Positions 1 to 12,500 of a DNA stretch of 31,300 nt are shown here, piece by piece. This DNA is from Pigoraptor chileana (lineage: Eukaryota > Opisthokonta > Filasterea), in contig CALSCR010001109.1 in the NCBI GenBank assembly GCA_943704495.1, positions 1 to 31,300 on the forward strand, in the 5' to 3' direction. Made by a program: the position numbers and the translations under genes. Each line of letters opens with the position of its first letter. Within the stretch, counting starts at the first letter, position 1. The notes under the pieces were generated by a model. It was not told the DNA's origin. It made no database searches and was given only the letters and a program-made list of their open reading frames with translations.

Positions 1-73
<73 letters not shown>
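1..73. repeat. (CA)n microsatellite
   Basis: This is an uninterrupted CA dinucleotide tract at the window edge. It reads as (TG)n on the minus strand, a few bases after the GTGGGT donor at 83. It therefore lies in an intron of the TAPT1-like gene. Confidence 0.95.
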
Positions 74-75
<2 letters not shown>

Positions 76-1856
76 ACACCCACCTGGACAGTCAACACGA
101 GAGAGTGCACCGTAACGAGCACACTGCCCATCAGCACCATCGCAAGTCTCTGCTGCCCCGTGCGCACAGAGTGGACGATGCCGCCAATGACACGGCGGCT
201 CGTCTGCATCACAGACAACGAACAAACATTACTCAGTGAGTGACATCAAACAGCACGTGCTTGTCACACGGCACGATGCATGCAGCGAGGTATAAGACCC
301 CATAAACATAAACGTGTGTTCACTAGTGAGACCTTGACAGGCATCGCCCCCAGAAGCACAGTACATATGCCACAGTGCATATGCCACAGTACATATAGCG
401 ACCCACGTGCTCCATGAGGTCGTCCAGGACGCCAAAGATTTGGAACAAAACATACAGCTTTGCCCACGATAAATTCTTCTGAATGAAGACATATATCCCG
501 CGAAAATCCACTGCGCCCAACAGCAGCACCGACAAGCACACCGTCGCAGACTGCAGTCGCAAGGGCGAAAGGAGAACGTGCCGCCGTGCATTATATCAGC
601 AACTGCACACATCTCTTCAACAACGTGAAATTCCACACTACAAAACAAAGCATTGTGGGTCTGTTTTTCCTTGCTGGCGCAGACTATCATTATTTTCGAT
701 CTGTCGCTGGGGCACCGGCGCAAAAGCCCCACACAATATGCATGCAAACTACCTCCATGATCACGAGGATGTGTCTGGGATATATAACGACATCCTTGCG
801 CCGCAAGAGATGACGACGGATCAGCGTCCACAAAGCCGCAATGAACTTGATAAAGAGGAATGATACGTAGTAGATGAGGCTGTCGAGGCAAATGAGCAGC
901 CCATGTAGAAAGAGAAACTCCATGTGCAGGCGGTCTGCGCAGAGAAGCAAATTGCCACGAGAGGGTGCTCACACGCACACAAGCATACACAGGGCCGTCA
1001 TTGACTGTCGATTTCGCTGATTGTGCGAACCGTGCACACCGCACACACGCACACACATACGGGCACACACACGCACACGCATACGCACACGCATACGCAC
1101 ACGCACACGCACACGCACACCGCAAAAGCAAGTTTGTCTCTGTCGTGAGCAAAGGACGCACTCACCGACAAGAGTGTGGAATGGCTTGCCCGCACTCGGC
1201 TCCATGAACTCAACCTCCGGTAGGTCTCCCGCCCAATTAAACAGCTCCTGCTCAAAGTCAGACGCTGCGGCCTGCGCATCACCGGGGCTCTCTTGTCGCA
1301 GCTGTGGAGGCGAGCCGGATGACGCGCCCCCACTCTGCGTCGGGGTTGCGACTGTGCCACTTCCAATACTATGCCGGGTGCGTTGCGTCAGTTCGGGCGT
1401 TCCCATGACCTCCGCATCGCCCACGCTCGATGAAGTTGGAAGACCACCATTTGTTTCCGCAGAAAGTTCAGATGCATGCGATGCAGTCTCTGCCACTGAC
1501 GGCAATATTGCGGAGGTTGCATCTGCCTCGCCGTCGCATTCGAGCTCCTCCTCCTCCAGCGGAACGGACAGGCACCGGCCCGTTGCCGACAATCGTCGCG
1601 AAGAGTCCGCCACTGCTGCACTTGCGGAAGACCGATTAACGAGGAAGTTATCGGGCGAAGCGTCGTTGCGCGTGAGGCCAACACGGCCCCGACGCGTCCT
1701 CCCGACGACGGCACCACCCGCCTCCGCCTCCATGTTCCCGTTCCGACTCACCCCACAGTCAGCGGGCGTCATGCATTGAAACTTAACTGCTGATTCAAGA
1801 CAGAGTGTAATAGCCGTTGGTGGACGGGTGACATTGAACCTAATCACTGATTTCAT
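1..1856 (-). CDS. Divergent TAPT1-like multi-pass membrane protein (5' part, runs off left edge)
   Basis: My model has exons 1166-1856, 753-934, 407-550 and 84-203, with a GT donor at 83 leading off the window. All joins close in frame. After an acidic, Ser/Ala-rich N-terminal region of about 190 residues come membrane segments. They align without gaps, or with a single one, to the conserved TAPT1 core: a hydrophobic helix around HGLLICLDSL, a counterpart of the VD...YxFIRGQSVxKLYVIYN block (here VDFRGIYVFIQKNLSWAKLY), and LVTVHSLVLTVQ, matching the helix after the IPHF motif. TAPT1/Emp65 proteins are ER-associated membrane proteins linked to secretion, glycosylation and cilium formation. This copy lacks several signature residues, so it is a paralogue and not the orthologue; the orthologue is at 21258-23742. 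The start is uncertain: ATG at 1856 is the longest choice, while ATG at 1733 has the better context (AACATGG). Identification as TAPT1 family is inferred from alignment to the in-window orthologue and the known family pattern. Confidence 0.72.
357..398. repeat. Short tandem repeat in intron (about 14-bp unit, three copies)
   Basis: The unit CACAGTACATATGC occurs as three slightly varied tandem copies inside the intron 204-406 of the TAPT1-like gene. I see no coding role. Confidence 0.7.
1034..1122. repeat. CA/CACACG microsatellite in intron 1 of the TAPT1-like gene
   Basis: This is a mixed CA, CACACG and CATACG tract. It lies within intron 935-1165, between the donor GTGAGT (from 1165) and the acceptor GCGCAG (ending at 935). 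On the minus strand it reads through as an Arg/Val repeat in the wrong frame, which is a translation artefact and not protein. Confidence 0.9.
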
Positions 1857-2099
1857 TGCGGGTCCTGAGACTGCTGTTTGCGGGACTCGTGAACTGGTAC
1901 CCAGTCACGTGCCACTCGCTGGCCTGCTGGGTGACGTGAAGTCCGGTCACGCCGCGGGAACCGGGACTCTGTTAGATGCAGAGGCCATCACTCCATCCTT
2001 CACACTTTTGTGCAGCAAAGTGGCGGGTTATATGCACAATACGTGGGGAAAAATACCAATTGACATAGGGTGCATGTGAGACAGCCTCCACATTTAAAA
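1857..2099. promoter_or_regulatory. Probable shared bidirectional promoter (TAPT1-like gene / PX gene)
   Basis: This is the 243-bp gap between divergent starts (minus-strand ATG at 1856, plus-strand ATG at 2100). It contains a palindromic E-box CACGTG at 1906-1911, a CRE-like TGACGTGA at 1932-1939 and a GTGGCGGG at about 2020. The motifs are visible in sequence; their function is inferred. If the TAPT1-like start is at 1733, the gap is 366 bp. Confidence 0.5.
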
Positions 2100-3027
2100 A
2101 TGGAGGCGAATACGGCGGAGGATTGGAAGGTGACTGTGAGGGTGGGGGACACACTGAGCGGCGAGAAGGAGGCGGTTCAGGTCAGTGAGCGAGGGATGCC
2201 CCGATCGTGTGATGCAGCGTGCGATGCAGCGTGCGCGTGGATGGGTCCCAGCAGAGTTGGCTGCCGCTGCACTCGACTGTATTTTGGTTGGTGCTGTTTG
2301 ATTGTGCAATTGGTCATGTTGGTACATCTCGGTTTTGACGGATTACTTTCTGCCCGCATGCGCAGATGTACAAGGTCGAGGTGCGGACGCCGCACAAGCA
2401 CACATGCGTGAACAAGAGGTTTTCGCATTTTGTCGATTTTCGTGAAGAGGCACGTTGCTGCGGATGCTGTTGATTGGGCGAAGCGCTGCAGTCGTGCATC
2501 TCTGCTTCAATCCGCTGCTTGACTCGCCCACGAATTCCTTTTCTTTGCATGCCGTATTATTGTATTGATTTCCTGTACTCCCCTGTGATTTGCGGTTCTT
2601 TCGCTCATAGATGCGTCAAATTTACAAGTACAAGCACCCGCATCTCGCTGACAACATTCCAGAGTTGCCCCCTAAGCAACTCAAGTTTCGCGTCGACCAT
2701 TCGGTGCGTCACCATATGAGATTCATTGCCTAGACGTGGACTGCTGTGTGTGTATGTATGTGTTTGCACGTATGTACTTCCTGTGGGCACAGCACACCCA
2801 ACACTATCTGTCCTTACCGGAGTTTGCATGCTTTTGCCTCGCAGGATCCTCACTTCATTGAAAGCCGTCGACAGGGTCTGGAGCAGTTTTGCCACCGATT
2901 ACTGAGCATTCCCCACATTGTCGAAAGCGACGAGTTTCACTTATTTTTCACGGGATCAGACAAAAATGGCGGCTTGATGTACAGCCCCGCGTCGTCTCCC
3001 CGAAACTCAATCAGCGGCGTGATTTGA
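2100..3027 (+). CDS. Small PX (phox homology) domain protein, sorting-nexin-like
   Basis: Exons 2100-2180, 2366-2449, 2611-2703 and 2845-3027 give about 146 residues, nearly all one PX domain. PX domains bind phosphoinositides, usually PI3P, and direct proteins to endosomes. The three usual PI3P-contacting elements are present: R45 in KRFSHF, K77 in the Pro-rich ELPPKQL loop, and R95 in SRRQGLEQF. The Y..KHPHLADNIPELPPK stretch and the closing helix (FCHRLLSIPHIVESDEFHLFF) are typical of the fold. The protein ends about 30 residues after the domain. There is no BAR domain, so it resembles short SNX3-type proteins in architecture only. Intron 2 seems to use a GC donor (GAG|GCACGT at 2450). A GT alternative at 2432 would delete six PX residues. 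The gene is divergent from the TAPT1-like gene and convergent with PRKDC. Confidence 0.85.
2204..2239. repeat. Tandem 13-bp repeat in intron 1 of the PX gene
   Basis: GATGCAGCGTGCG is present as two direct tandem copies, preceded by a related GATCGTG. The repeat lies inside intron 2181-2365. Confidence 0.6.
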
Positions 3028-3525
3028 TGGCATACCTCCTATTTCATCCGTAACTTTTCTCGCCACTGCCCCGCTCACATCTTGTTAGTGCCATATCTGT
3101 TGCCCACATTTTCGCGGTTACACCCGGCGTGTCGCGTTGGGTGGGCCACATACGCTTTCGATTGCTTTTGGATTCACACATTTGCGTCTGCCAAGTCGGC
3201 TGTGCCCGGGCGGTTACAGCTACTATTCTTTATATTTTGCCTCCTCACGTGCGACCAATAATAACAATTCCAGTCGCACACACTTTGCGTCCGTGGTGTG
3301 CCGTTTCAGCTGGTCTGTTTAGTGAGAAATTGGCTTGAGTCCAAATGCAAAGAATGGGTGTCGATTGCGCTGCAATTCCATGCAAATCCCTTCATTCGTT
3401 GGAAGAAAGTTGCAAACACAAAATTACAACTTGGTTGACAGACAGACACAAGCACGCACGCACAACAGCACACACACCAAAGCAAGAATCAACATGAACT
3501 GGACGCAGACAAGACCCTTACACCA
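3028..3525. other. Convergent intergenic region (PX gene / PRKDC 3' ends), nothing recognised
   Basis: This is the roughly 500-bp gap between the TGA of the PX gene and the TAA of PRKDC. No family-like ORF, tRNA or strong repeat is visible. It should contain both 3' UTRs. There is an A/T-rich stretch around 3255-3270 and a weak CA-rich stretch at 3430-3480. Confidence 0.6.
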
Positions 3526-6500
3526 TTACACCCACGCCTCCCAGCCGTGCCACATGCGCACAAGAATATTGGGATCCGTGGCCATGTCTATGAGACAGTC
3601 CACTTGCTCCTCCACAGACTGACACCGGGCGCCGACGCGGCTGCGGAAGCGCGTCGCGTCGCCCATGGCAACCGCGGTCATTTTCTCAAACATTTTGTTC
3701 CTTGCGTGCCCAAGTCCAAGCTCATGTGCGGTGATATGGGCGGGGTTCTCCAGACACAGCTTCCGCCTAACAACCTCCAACTTCTGCCGCGCAAAGTGTT
3801 CCACATTCATTGCCTCAGACGACGCAGCCCCCCCTGCACCCGCGGCACTCGCAGCACCCGCACCACGCGACCGTCCGCCCTGAGACCCGCCTCTCGCTGC
3901 CGGGGCGGGCGTGGGCGTCGGTGCCGCTCCCAACGACGGAGCAAATGTCTTGCTCTGCGCCTTTGCCTGTCGGCGCGCATTTTGCTCCCAGTCGAGAAGT
4001 GGTTCCTTGATAAACACGGACATCGGCACAAGCAGAGTGTCGCAATGTTCCTGCAGCGCGCGCAGACAGTGGACCATCGCGGGGCGCAACGAAACATCCA
4101 CCGAGAGTGGCGTCATCACCCCGCGCATCTGACGAGAGAGGCGGAAGGGCACCATCTCGGGAACGGGGAGAAACTGCGTGGCTGACCCAAACGCATGCCC
4201 AAAATCAATGGCAACAATGCCACCCGTCGCAGTATCAATCATGTGGTTGCTCAGGTGGCGATCGCCGACGCCGACAACGTACTGACAGATGCTCGTGGCC
4301 GCCAGCGACGTCGCGTACTTGGAGCGAAGCGTCACAAAGGCCTCGGGACCCGCCGCCATGCCAAACATCGCGCGCCGCAGCGTATCCGCCGGTAGCATAG
4401 CGTGCAGCTTGGCCATGAGCGCCGCGCAGTCTGTCAGTTTCATCGACTTGTACATCTCCATGTAGTCGAGCGCAGGAAAATGATCCACATACTCCGTCCG
4501 CACAGCGTTGAGTGGGCCCCCTTTTGCGCTGCCATCTGCGCTGCCATCCGCGACGAGCTGCTGCTCGACAACATCCTTCAGAGTGCGCGTGTCGGACATC
4601 CACTCGATGATGCCAACCCTCGTGCTTGCGGGGACGACGAGGTATGTGCGCACAGAGAGGCCCCGTTGCGCACACCGCGCGTCAGAAGCGTAGACGCGGT
4701 TCATCAGCGCAAACAGCTGCAGTATGCGCTGGTCCAATCGGAGATCCTCCCCGCCCTTCACCATGTACCGATGGTCCATCTCGTCACTCCCCCGGATCGA
4801 TATCATCTTGGGCTTCCGCAGCGATGACAGCACGACGACACGCTCGTCAAAGCTGGAAACGTGCACGTGATACGCCGGGTGGGGCTTGCTGAGTCCCGCG
4901 TATTGCCCGGGTATCTCAATGGGGCTGTCCGGATAGTCCGACGCGCGGAAGCTGGCGAGCCATGGACTGTACTCCTTCAGGAGGCCCGGCGCTTTGCCGC
5001 TAAGTCGCTCTCGCAGCCGCGGGATAAGGCTCTCGATCTGCTTGCGCAGGCTGTCGCCGTCGACCTTCTTGTCAGCAATCTTCTCTCCGTGCGTGCCGCA
5101 CGCAGAGAGAAGGGGTCCCTTAAACTCATTTGCAAACGACGGGCGGTAGGCCTTGGCAGACTCGGTCCCGTGCACAGGCGCCACTCCAAACAGCATCGCC
5201 TTCAACTCCTCAAAGCTCGACCGTGCCTGCGCCGCGTCACGCTTTTCGATGAGGGCAGGGAGTTCGTTCCTGATCCAATCTATAAGCACGTTTTCGAGAT
5301 GCGTGAGCTCTTCCAACCCCTTCACAAAGCGATCGAGCGTTGGTGAGGACACGAGTGATTCAACGCGCTCAATTGCGGCCTTCATATCGGACCCCTCTTT
5401 GGTCGGCGCAAAGCACAGCTGCTCCCTCGATATGCGAAGGGGAAAATACAGCGCCTGTGGGTATGCCTTCGCAATCGCCTCAAGCGGCCCAACGACGGCG
5501 CGCCCCTCGGGTTTGTCGAGCACGGCAACCATCTGCGACAGCCACTGCAGAAACATCCAACACGGCACCCCGGGAGCTGCCAGCAGAAAGGCATCCATAC
5601 AGTCGCCGAGGTGGTCCCCAACAACCTCGAGTGCGCGGGGGAAATGGTCGCGCGCAGCAGGCAGGCCGAGTTGCATGGCAGCGAGAGTGTTCTCCACGAC
5701 AACTGCGCCAAACGACGAGCGTCCACCAAGCTCGCTTCTCAGCGCAGCCTCCTTCCCCCGGCGCAACACAGTGCCGGCAAACGAGGCGAGGGCAAGGCGC
5801 GCCTTGGCTGCCGAGAGCGACGCCACAGCCGCAGACGTCACGGACGGACCGGCGTCACTGGGATGATCGGCAGCCGTCACTGCGCTAGTGACGCTGGCCA
5901 TCGCACGCCTGAGCAAGAGCGTTGACAATTCCGTTGGATCTGTCGGAATTCGGCTCTCGCCTAGCAGGCGGGCGAGCTTATCTCTGTGCACGCTCTCGGC
6001 AAGACTGCTCGCCACATCCTCAATCGACTCGAGAAGAACCAGCGCGTCGAACTTGAGGCGGTGGTGTCTTCGCGCAGTGGTAACGCCGATTTTTAACACA
6101 TTCGCATCTTCCGACGTGAGGGATAGCAGCGTCTGCGCCATGTTGTTTACACGATCGATGCTGTCAAGCATCTCCGATCTGCTTTGGTCCCTTTGACGTC
6201 GGGCACCAACGTGCAGCCACTTGATTTTGAGCTCGGGTAGGTTGGTCAGGTGCGCCTTGTCGGCCAACATTGCAACAAATGTCTTTTTGTAATACTGCGC
6301 CGACACTGCGTAGTTGCGCTGCTTCCGTGCCGCTTCAGAGACCTTGAGGAACGACAAAATCCGCTGCGTTGCAATCTCACCACGAATGGGCACGAGGGGA
6401 TCGTTTGCATTGTCATCGTCGCCGTCGTCGCCGTCGCAGCGCACGCCACACACGCTCTCGCGGAGCGTCTCGGATATCCCGCGGACGTAAAGCTCACGGT

Positions 6501-9500
6501 ACGACACAACGTCGTCCCAGACGTTAAGGGGTTGCAGGCGCGGGTGAGGAAAGCGACTTGACCAACGGCGTAACAGGCCCCTGAAGGCGTCCACTGACGA
6601 GGCCTTGACGGGATCTGCAACGTGTCGCAGGTATTCGTCCATCTCGATCGTGCGCTGGAGGAGCTGTAGGCGTGCGTGCCGCGCCGTCTTCATCTGCGGG
6701 TGCAGTGACGACCAGTCAGCCAAAAACGACGCCGTCGACTGCGCCGAATAGTACCTTGCACGGTCCAAGTCCCCGCGGACGACAGAGAGCACGGCTAGTT
6801 CGTCCGTGAACCGCAAAAGTTGCTCGCGGTGCGTCTCCACGGCCATGGCAGCGTCAATAAACTCGTATATCATCTTCCCATCACGCGGAGCGTCGTCGTC
6901 CTTGCCGCTATTGTCCATCTCAACGATAGACCCCACAAGTAGCTTGACGTGCGCACGCACAAAGTAGGGTAGAATCTCCTCCGCAATGGCACGATTGCGC
7001 TCTTGCCACATGCACGACGGATCGACGCTGCCGCACTCACTCGAGAGCGTTTCGCCGACGGCAGCCTCCAACGCCGACCAATCCGCAAGCCTGTTGCAGC
7101 ACTCGAGGCGGCTGGTTATGCACAGTCGACGCTCGACCAATGCGACCCCACCAGCAGCCGGGACATTGCCAGCCGTATGCTCGGAAAGCGCTTCCGCAAA
7201 CTTGAGCTGCGCGGCGTGGTAGTCTCCGTCCGCCTCGAGCGCCAGCGCATCCTTTGTCTTGGAATCAATCGACTCTGCAAGCTCCTTGCGGGAAATCCCC
7301 AAAACAACGTCGAAATCGCCGCTCGCACGGTACAGGCGCGACACCTCGAGCCAGTCTTCCGGCACACCGCCCCCGGCCTCGTCTGCCGCATCGCCCACCG
7401 ACGCCGCCGCCATTCCAGAGGGCTGCTGTGCCGGCGGTTCGGTCCTCGCCCGCTTTCCCTTTGGTGGTTTCGGCCTGTCTTCGACCTCCTTGCGTGTGGC
7501 AAGATTCGCTTCCTTCACAGTCGCGATGCCCTTCTCGAGAACAAGAATGCCGGTCGGGTACGTGATACTGCGGAGGCTCGACACGGCCACCGACGATCTC
7601 TCGAGGGTTAGATCGGTAACATACGACACTTCTTCCATGCACGCAACAAACGGCGGAAAGTAGAGAGAGCTCCGCTGCAGAAGCCGCACGAATCCGGCGC
7701 GCACTGTCGCCAACGCCGCAGCCTTTGCAGCGTCGATTGGCGAACGACCGATCTCGGCGTACAATGTAGAGAAGAGCATGCGGAAAAGCTGTCGAGCAAC
7801 ATTGGCATCGCGGGTGGCGAGCGATTGCAGCGGCTGCACGAGCTCACGGTACTTGATCAGGACGTCGGGAATCTCGCCAATCTTGTAGCTGCGTAACATA
7901 GTGACCGTGTTGGCCCTCGCCGCCCGCTGCCTCCGTGCAGTGTCAGCCTGGACGTCCTTCATCCGCTGAATGCGACGCGCGTGGAAGATGCTCGCATCGG
8001 GGGCACTGTTCTTCACAAAGCGGCGGCGCAAGAGCAGAACCTCCCTGTTCGTCATGCGTTCGTTTGCCTTTGCGTCCGCCGACTGCGATGCACCACTGTT
8101 GCCACCGGCGATAGTGGCGCCCAATTGTGTCTGTGACGAAGACAGGCGCGTCTGGCGAAACATTAGCGACGACTTTGAGGCAGCAGCCTGCGACTGCGTG
8201 AATGTGTCTCCGCGCATGGGAGGGCGTCCAACGACACCCGGAGTGAACTTTGCCGCGCCCATGTCCTGCGTCGGCGTAAACTGGAGGCTGGCGTCTTGTG
8301 TAGCGCGGACTAAGCCCACTTCCATCATCGTCCCGGCATAAGTGGCGTCCGACTGCGACGATTGAGTGGCGGCAAACATTGGCGTCATTGCGTTTCGGTG
8401 CTGCCACGATGCGTCAATCGCATACTCCTTGAAGACACACGATCCAAGAGGTGCGCTGAGTATCGGCAGGTCCCAATCAGTGCCGTGCCTTGACGGCTCC
8501 AACAAGAGCCACACGGCCTGCCCCAGGTACGATGCCTCTGATGCGGGCGTATACAGCGTGGTGAACACGTGTGGCAGACGACGTAGTATTTCCAAGGGCA
8601 GTCGCGTCTCGTGGTTCCAAAAGCGGCGCACCTTCATACGCACGCCATCGTTTTCATCCGAAAGACCCAACAAGAGTTGGTTGCGCACGGCCAAGTCCTC
8701 GTCACTCTCGGCCCCGGGAGTGGCGAGCAGCGACAGCGCATCGCGCGCGTGGTCGTACAGCCAGGCAAGAATGTCATACATGAGCTCCCGACACGCGGCG
8801 CTGTCGTGGGACGGAAAGGTCTGCAAAATGTTCCCCAAAAGACCGCGAATTTCCGTTTTGTCAAGTCCCTTCAGCACCTTCAGCACAATGGCAAGGACAA
8901 GCCGCTGCGTTGCCTCGTCGCGGTGGCGCAACATGCCCGGGAGATCGCGCCCCTTGAGGTTCATAAACACGTCCGGAACATCGCCGGCCCGGGCAAGAAT
9001 CATTTCAAGGGCCTGAGTTTTAAACTCTCCGTACAGGTTTGGCAGGAGATAAAAGATATTGGTAAGATACTCGTCAACAACCTCGGGATAGTTGATGTGG
9101 GCTTTGTGCAGGCACACAATGAGACGGTCGGTCTCTTGGGTTTCCTGCAACCGCTTCAGTCTCACTCTCAGAAGCCCCATCAGTGCGTCGCGTCCACAGA
9201 CATCTTTTGCGCTGTTCTTCTGCGCGAGTATCATTCCAACGACCTCCGCGGCGGCAGAGTACACCTCCTTGCGCTTGTACGCAACGTTCGCGACGAGGGC
9301 GTCAAGCAGCTTGCGCTCGTCGAGACCGGCGGCCTTGGCCTCGGGATCGGCGGCTGGGTTGGTTCCCAAATCGTTCACGACGACCACCGCCAGCAGCTGG
9401 ATTCCCGTCGTGTTGCGTGCATCGTCTGGGTTGGGACTGCTGAGATTGCGATAGATACCGAGCATAGGCACCGACACGGACGCCCGCCAGCACTCGACAG

Positions 9501-12500
9501 CGGTTTTGAATATTTCAATGTCGTTCCTCAGAACGGCGCGTGTTGGGTGATAGCACCGCGCGACAAGGAATCGCACGAGGCGAGTCGCGATGGACGACTG
9601 CGTCACTCCCTCTGGCACGGCGACGGGCGCCCACGACAGCATCGATACAAACAGGTCGACGACAAAGTAGTTCAGCCCCTCGAGAGGCGACGGTCCTTCC
9701 GACGCCATCGTGGCCAGGTTGGGGGGAGCGGCGGCAGGGGCGGGCTGAGATTCGAACGAGAGAACGAGTCGCATCATAGCCTCTATCCAGTGCTTCCCGT
9801 ACGGCCTGAACGTCGACGGCCTGTTGGTGACGACCTTTGCGATGAGGTAGCGTATGTTCATGTGCACACCCGTGGCAGCGTCAAAGCGCCGGTGCATTTC
9901 CGACATCCACAGAGGCATCTTATCGACTGCGCCGTCGCCATCAGGCTGCTTCATAAGCTTGCCCATCACGTGGTCCACTACCCGCAGAAACCAGGGCATG
10001 CACTCGTGAGCATTGAGATCGTCGCTTTCAAGGTCATCCTCCTGAACAACATACGACGTCGCCTCGCCAGGGGCGCCCATTCCGCCCACTCCTGCGGCAG
10101 CGCCTTCCTCGTCTTGCGGACCAAGAGCCTCAACCAGAGAGGCACTCAGAGATCCATACCCAGATCCCACAACAGCAGAACCCGACGCACCCGAAGCATC
10201 GACGCGCTCTTCTGCGGCGGCGGCGGCGGCGGCGGCGCGAGAAGGCTGCATGTTTGCCGTGATGTCCTGACTGAGCGAGCTGTCGACAAGGTACTGGGAT
10301 GACAAGTAGCGCAACCGCGAGGCCTTGTCGCCGGCACCTGCCTGCGGTCGCATTCCCACAACAGGCGCGCCACCAGACTGCCTGATTGAGGCCAGCTTCG
10401 CCTTGCGATCGTACGGAACAACGAGCTCAACGTCAAACGTGTACGTCCGCTCGCTGTCGACCAAGTTCTCCCACATAAGCATGCCCTTTGCGGCATTCTC
10501 CGCAAACAAGAGACGGCCGTACAGGTCCGGATTGTCTTGGGTGCAGACGAGAATGGCGGCAAGTGCATTCCACGCGGCGCAACGGTACTGCCTGCGCAAA
10601 TCACCGGCGCACTCGTCCTTTGGCGCGGATGGCTCTGTGCGCACGGCGTTGGCTACCTTTGTGATTGCAAAGGTCATTTCATTGCCCTTTCCGCCGGGGC
10701 CATGGAATGCCTCGTTCACGTGATTTCCCTGCTGATTCACCATCGCTGCGGGGAGACGGTCGTATGCGCACGCAAGTACGCGATACACGTACCACTTTGA
10801 GAGAAGGTCGGACTCGATTTCTTCTTCGCTCGCCCCGGCGTACTTTTTCGGTACTGCGTCGCTCACCGTCTTGACAAGTTCCTTTGCCCTCACTGCAACA
10901 AAACGCGCAAGGCCCCCCAATGGCGCTGCCGCAAGCATCGGTAACACGAGCAAGTCGGTGACGGCGCGGCGTACAACTGGCGGCTGCTTTGCGTCGACCA
11001 CCAGCGTGTGACAGACCCCAACACACGACGACACATCGTCCTCTGAAAGGCGCGCAACAAATCGTCCGACCGACCTCCGAATGGCGTCCGAATGGCGATG
11101 CTTGGGCTCGCGGCACGTGGCGAGAACGAGGACATTAAGCAGCCCAGGCCATCCAACACTCTCTAAAGTAACAAGAATAAGATCGAGTGCGGAGACGTAC
11201 ATGCGATACGCCGCGCCAGATTCAGGAAGTTCGGTAGAATGAATGGGAAACTGCGACGAGACTAGTTGTTTCAGTGTACTCTCCACAGCCATCTTGTCAG
11301 CGGACGGGCACGACAGCACCCGCGGAAGCAGCCCAAGAAGCTGCACCTTGAACGACAGGGGCGGTCCCCTCAACGACAGCAGGTCCAGATAAGTCCGGAC
11401 AAGTGGCGCGGCTTCCTCGGGATCCAGGTCGAATGTTCCGCGAATGAGTTGAAACAGCGCAGCCTGCTCATCGGCCGACGCTGTGGGCAAGCCAAACGAC
11501 GACAGCTTCACGGCAGATGCAGCGCAGACGGCTGCAATGCGCTTGCGTCGCGTGCCAACCTCCCTCTCGACGCGTGCAGCATCAAACATTTCTAGCACGA
11601 CCTGCAGAGCTGGAGTCAGGCCTTTTCGCGTCGCAATCCCCGCAGATTCCCCCGCCGCCTTCCCGTTGTCGGGTATCACTGATGGTGCGGCGGCAGAAAT
11701 AAGCCTCGACGGAGACAAAAGCTTGGGAACAAGCTCATCACAGTGGCGCGCGACAAATGACACAATTTGAAGCTTAAAATTGCCAAAGAAAGCGGCTCCC
11801 TTTGTGCGCCCATCACTTGAGCTCGAGTCGGCAGCGTCTCCAAGCGATATCTGGTCCGACTCGAACGTTGGGCGCGCGTCAAGGAGCATGCGCAAAAACT
11901 TGTCGACGTCCACCTTCAACAGAAACGCCAGCTCAAGCACACGACCGGCAGCGTGCGCGTGCGTCGGATCCATCTCGGATGTTGCGCCTGCCTCAAATAC
12001 TGCAGACATTAGCTTGGAGGAGAGGGGCGATGCGCCGACTCCCTCTGACATGAGCGAGCCCATCAAGAGGTCCGCGGCGAGCAACTGCTCATATCCCGAT
12101 ACGGCAGAGGCGATGGCGTGGGGATTACGACCAAAATCAATCTCCCCCGAGCTTATCTCCCGCGCCCACCCGGATGCAAGGGCGTCGCGCACAGCACCGT
12201 TCATTGCGTTGCGGATTTCCCCACTCGCAAACGACTTTGCCATCGATATCACGAGCGGTCCCGTGACCAACGGAAGACGTGCCATCATCTTGAGGTCGGC
12301 AATGTCAAAGCCAAGCGCCGACGGATCGAGTGCGGCAGAGAGAAGCGACCGAATAAACGCAATGGAAAAGAGGCGCTTTGCAAACTGCGATTCTTGGTCA
12401 AGACGCATGCGCTCGATGAGCGTGTTGGCTAGCTCAAACGCCCTCACGACAACCGTGCATCGCTCCCGCCTGTACCGCTCAATTTCACGCGCCGTGTGAC

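Noticed and set aside
229-1161. 310-codon minus-strand ORF across the TAPT1-like gene
   Set aside because: It reads through three introns, including the CACACG repeat, in a different frame from the conserved membrane segments.
8611-10302. Long plus-strand ORF (563 codons) opposite PRKDC
   Set aside because: It lies antisense to conserved DNA-PKcs sequence, has no family resemblance, and is a by-product of the GC-rich codon use on the other strand. Other antisense ORFs across 3526-15160 were rejected for the same reason.
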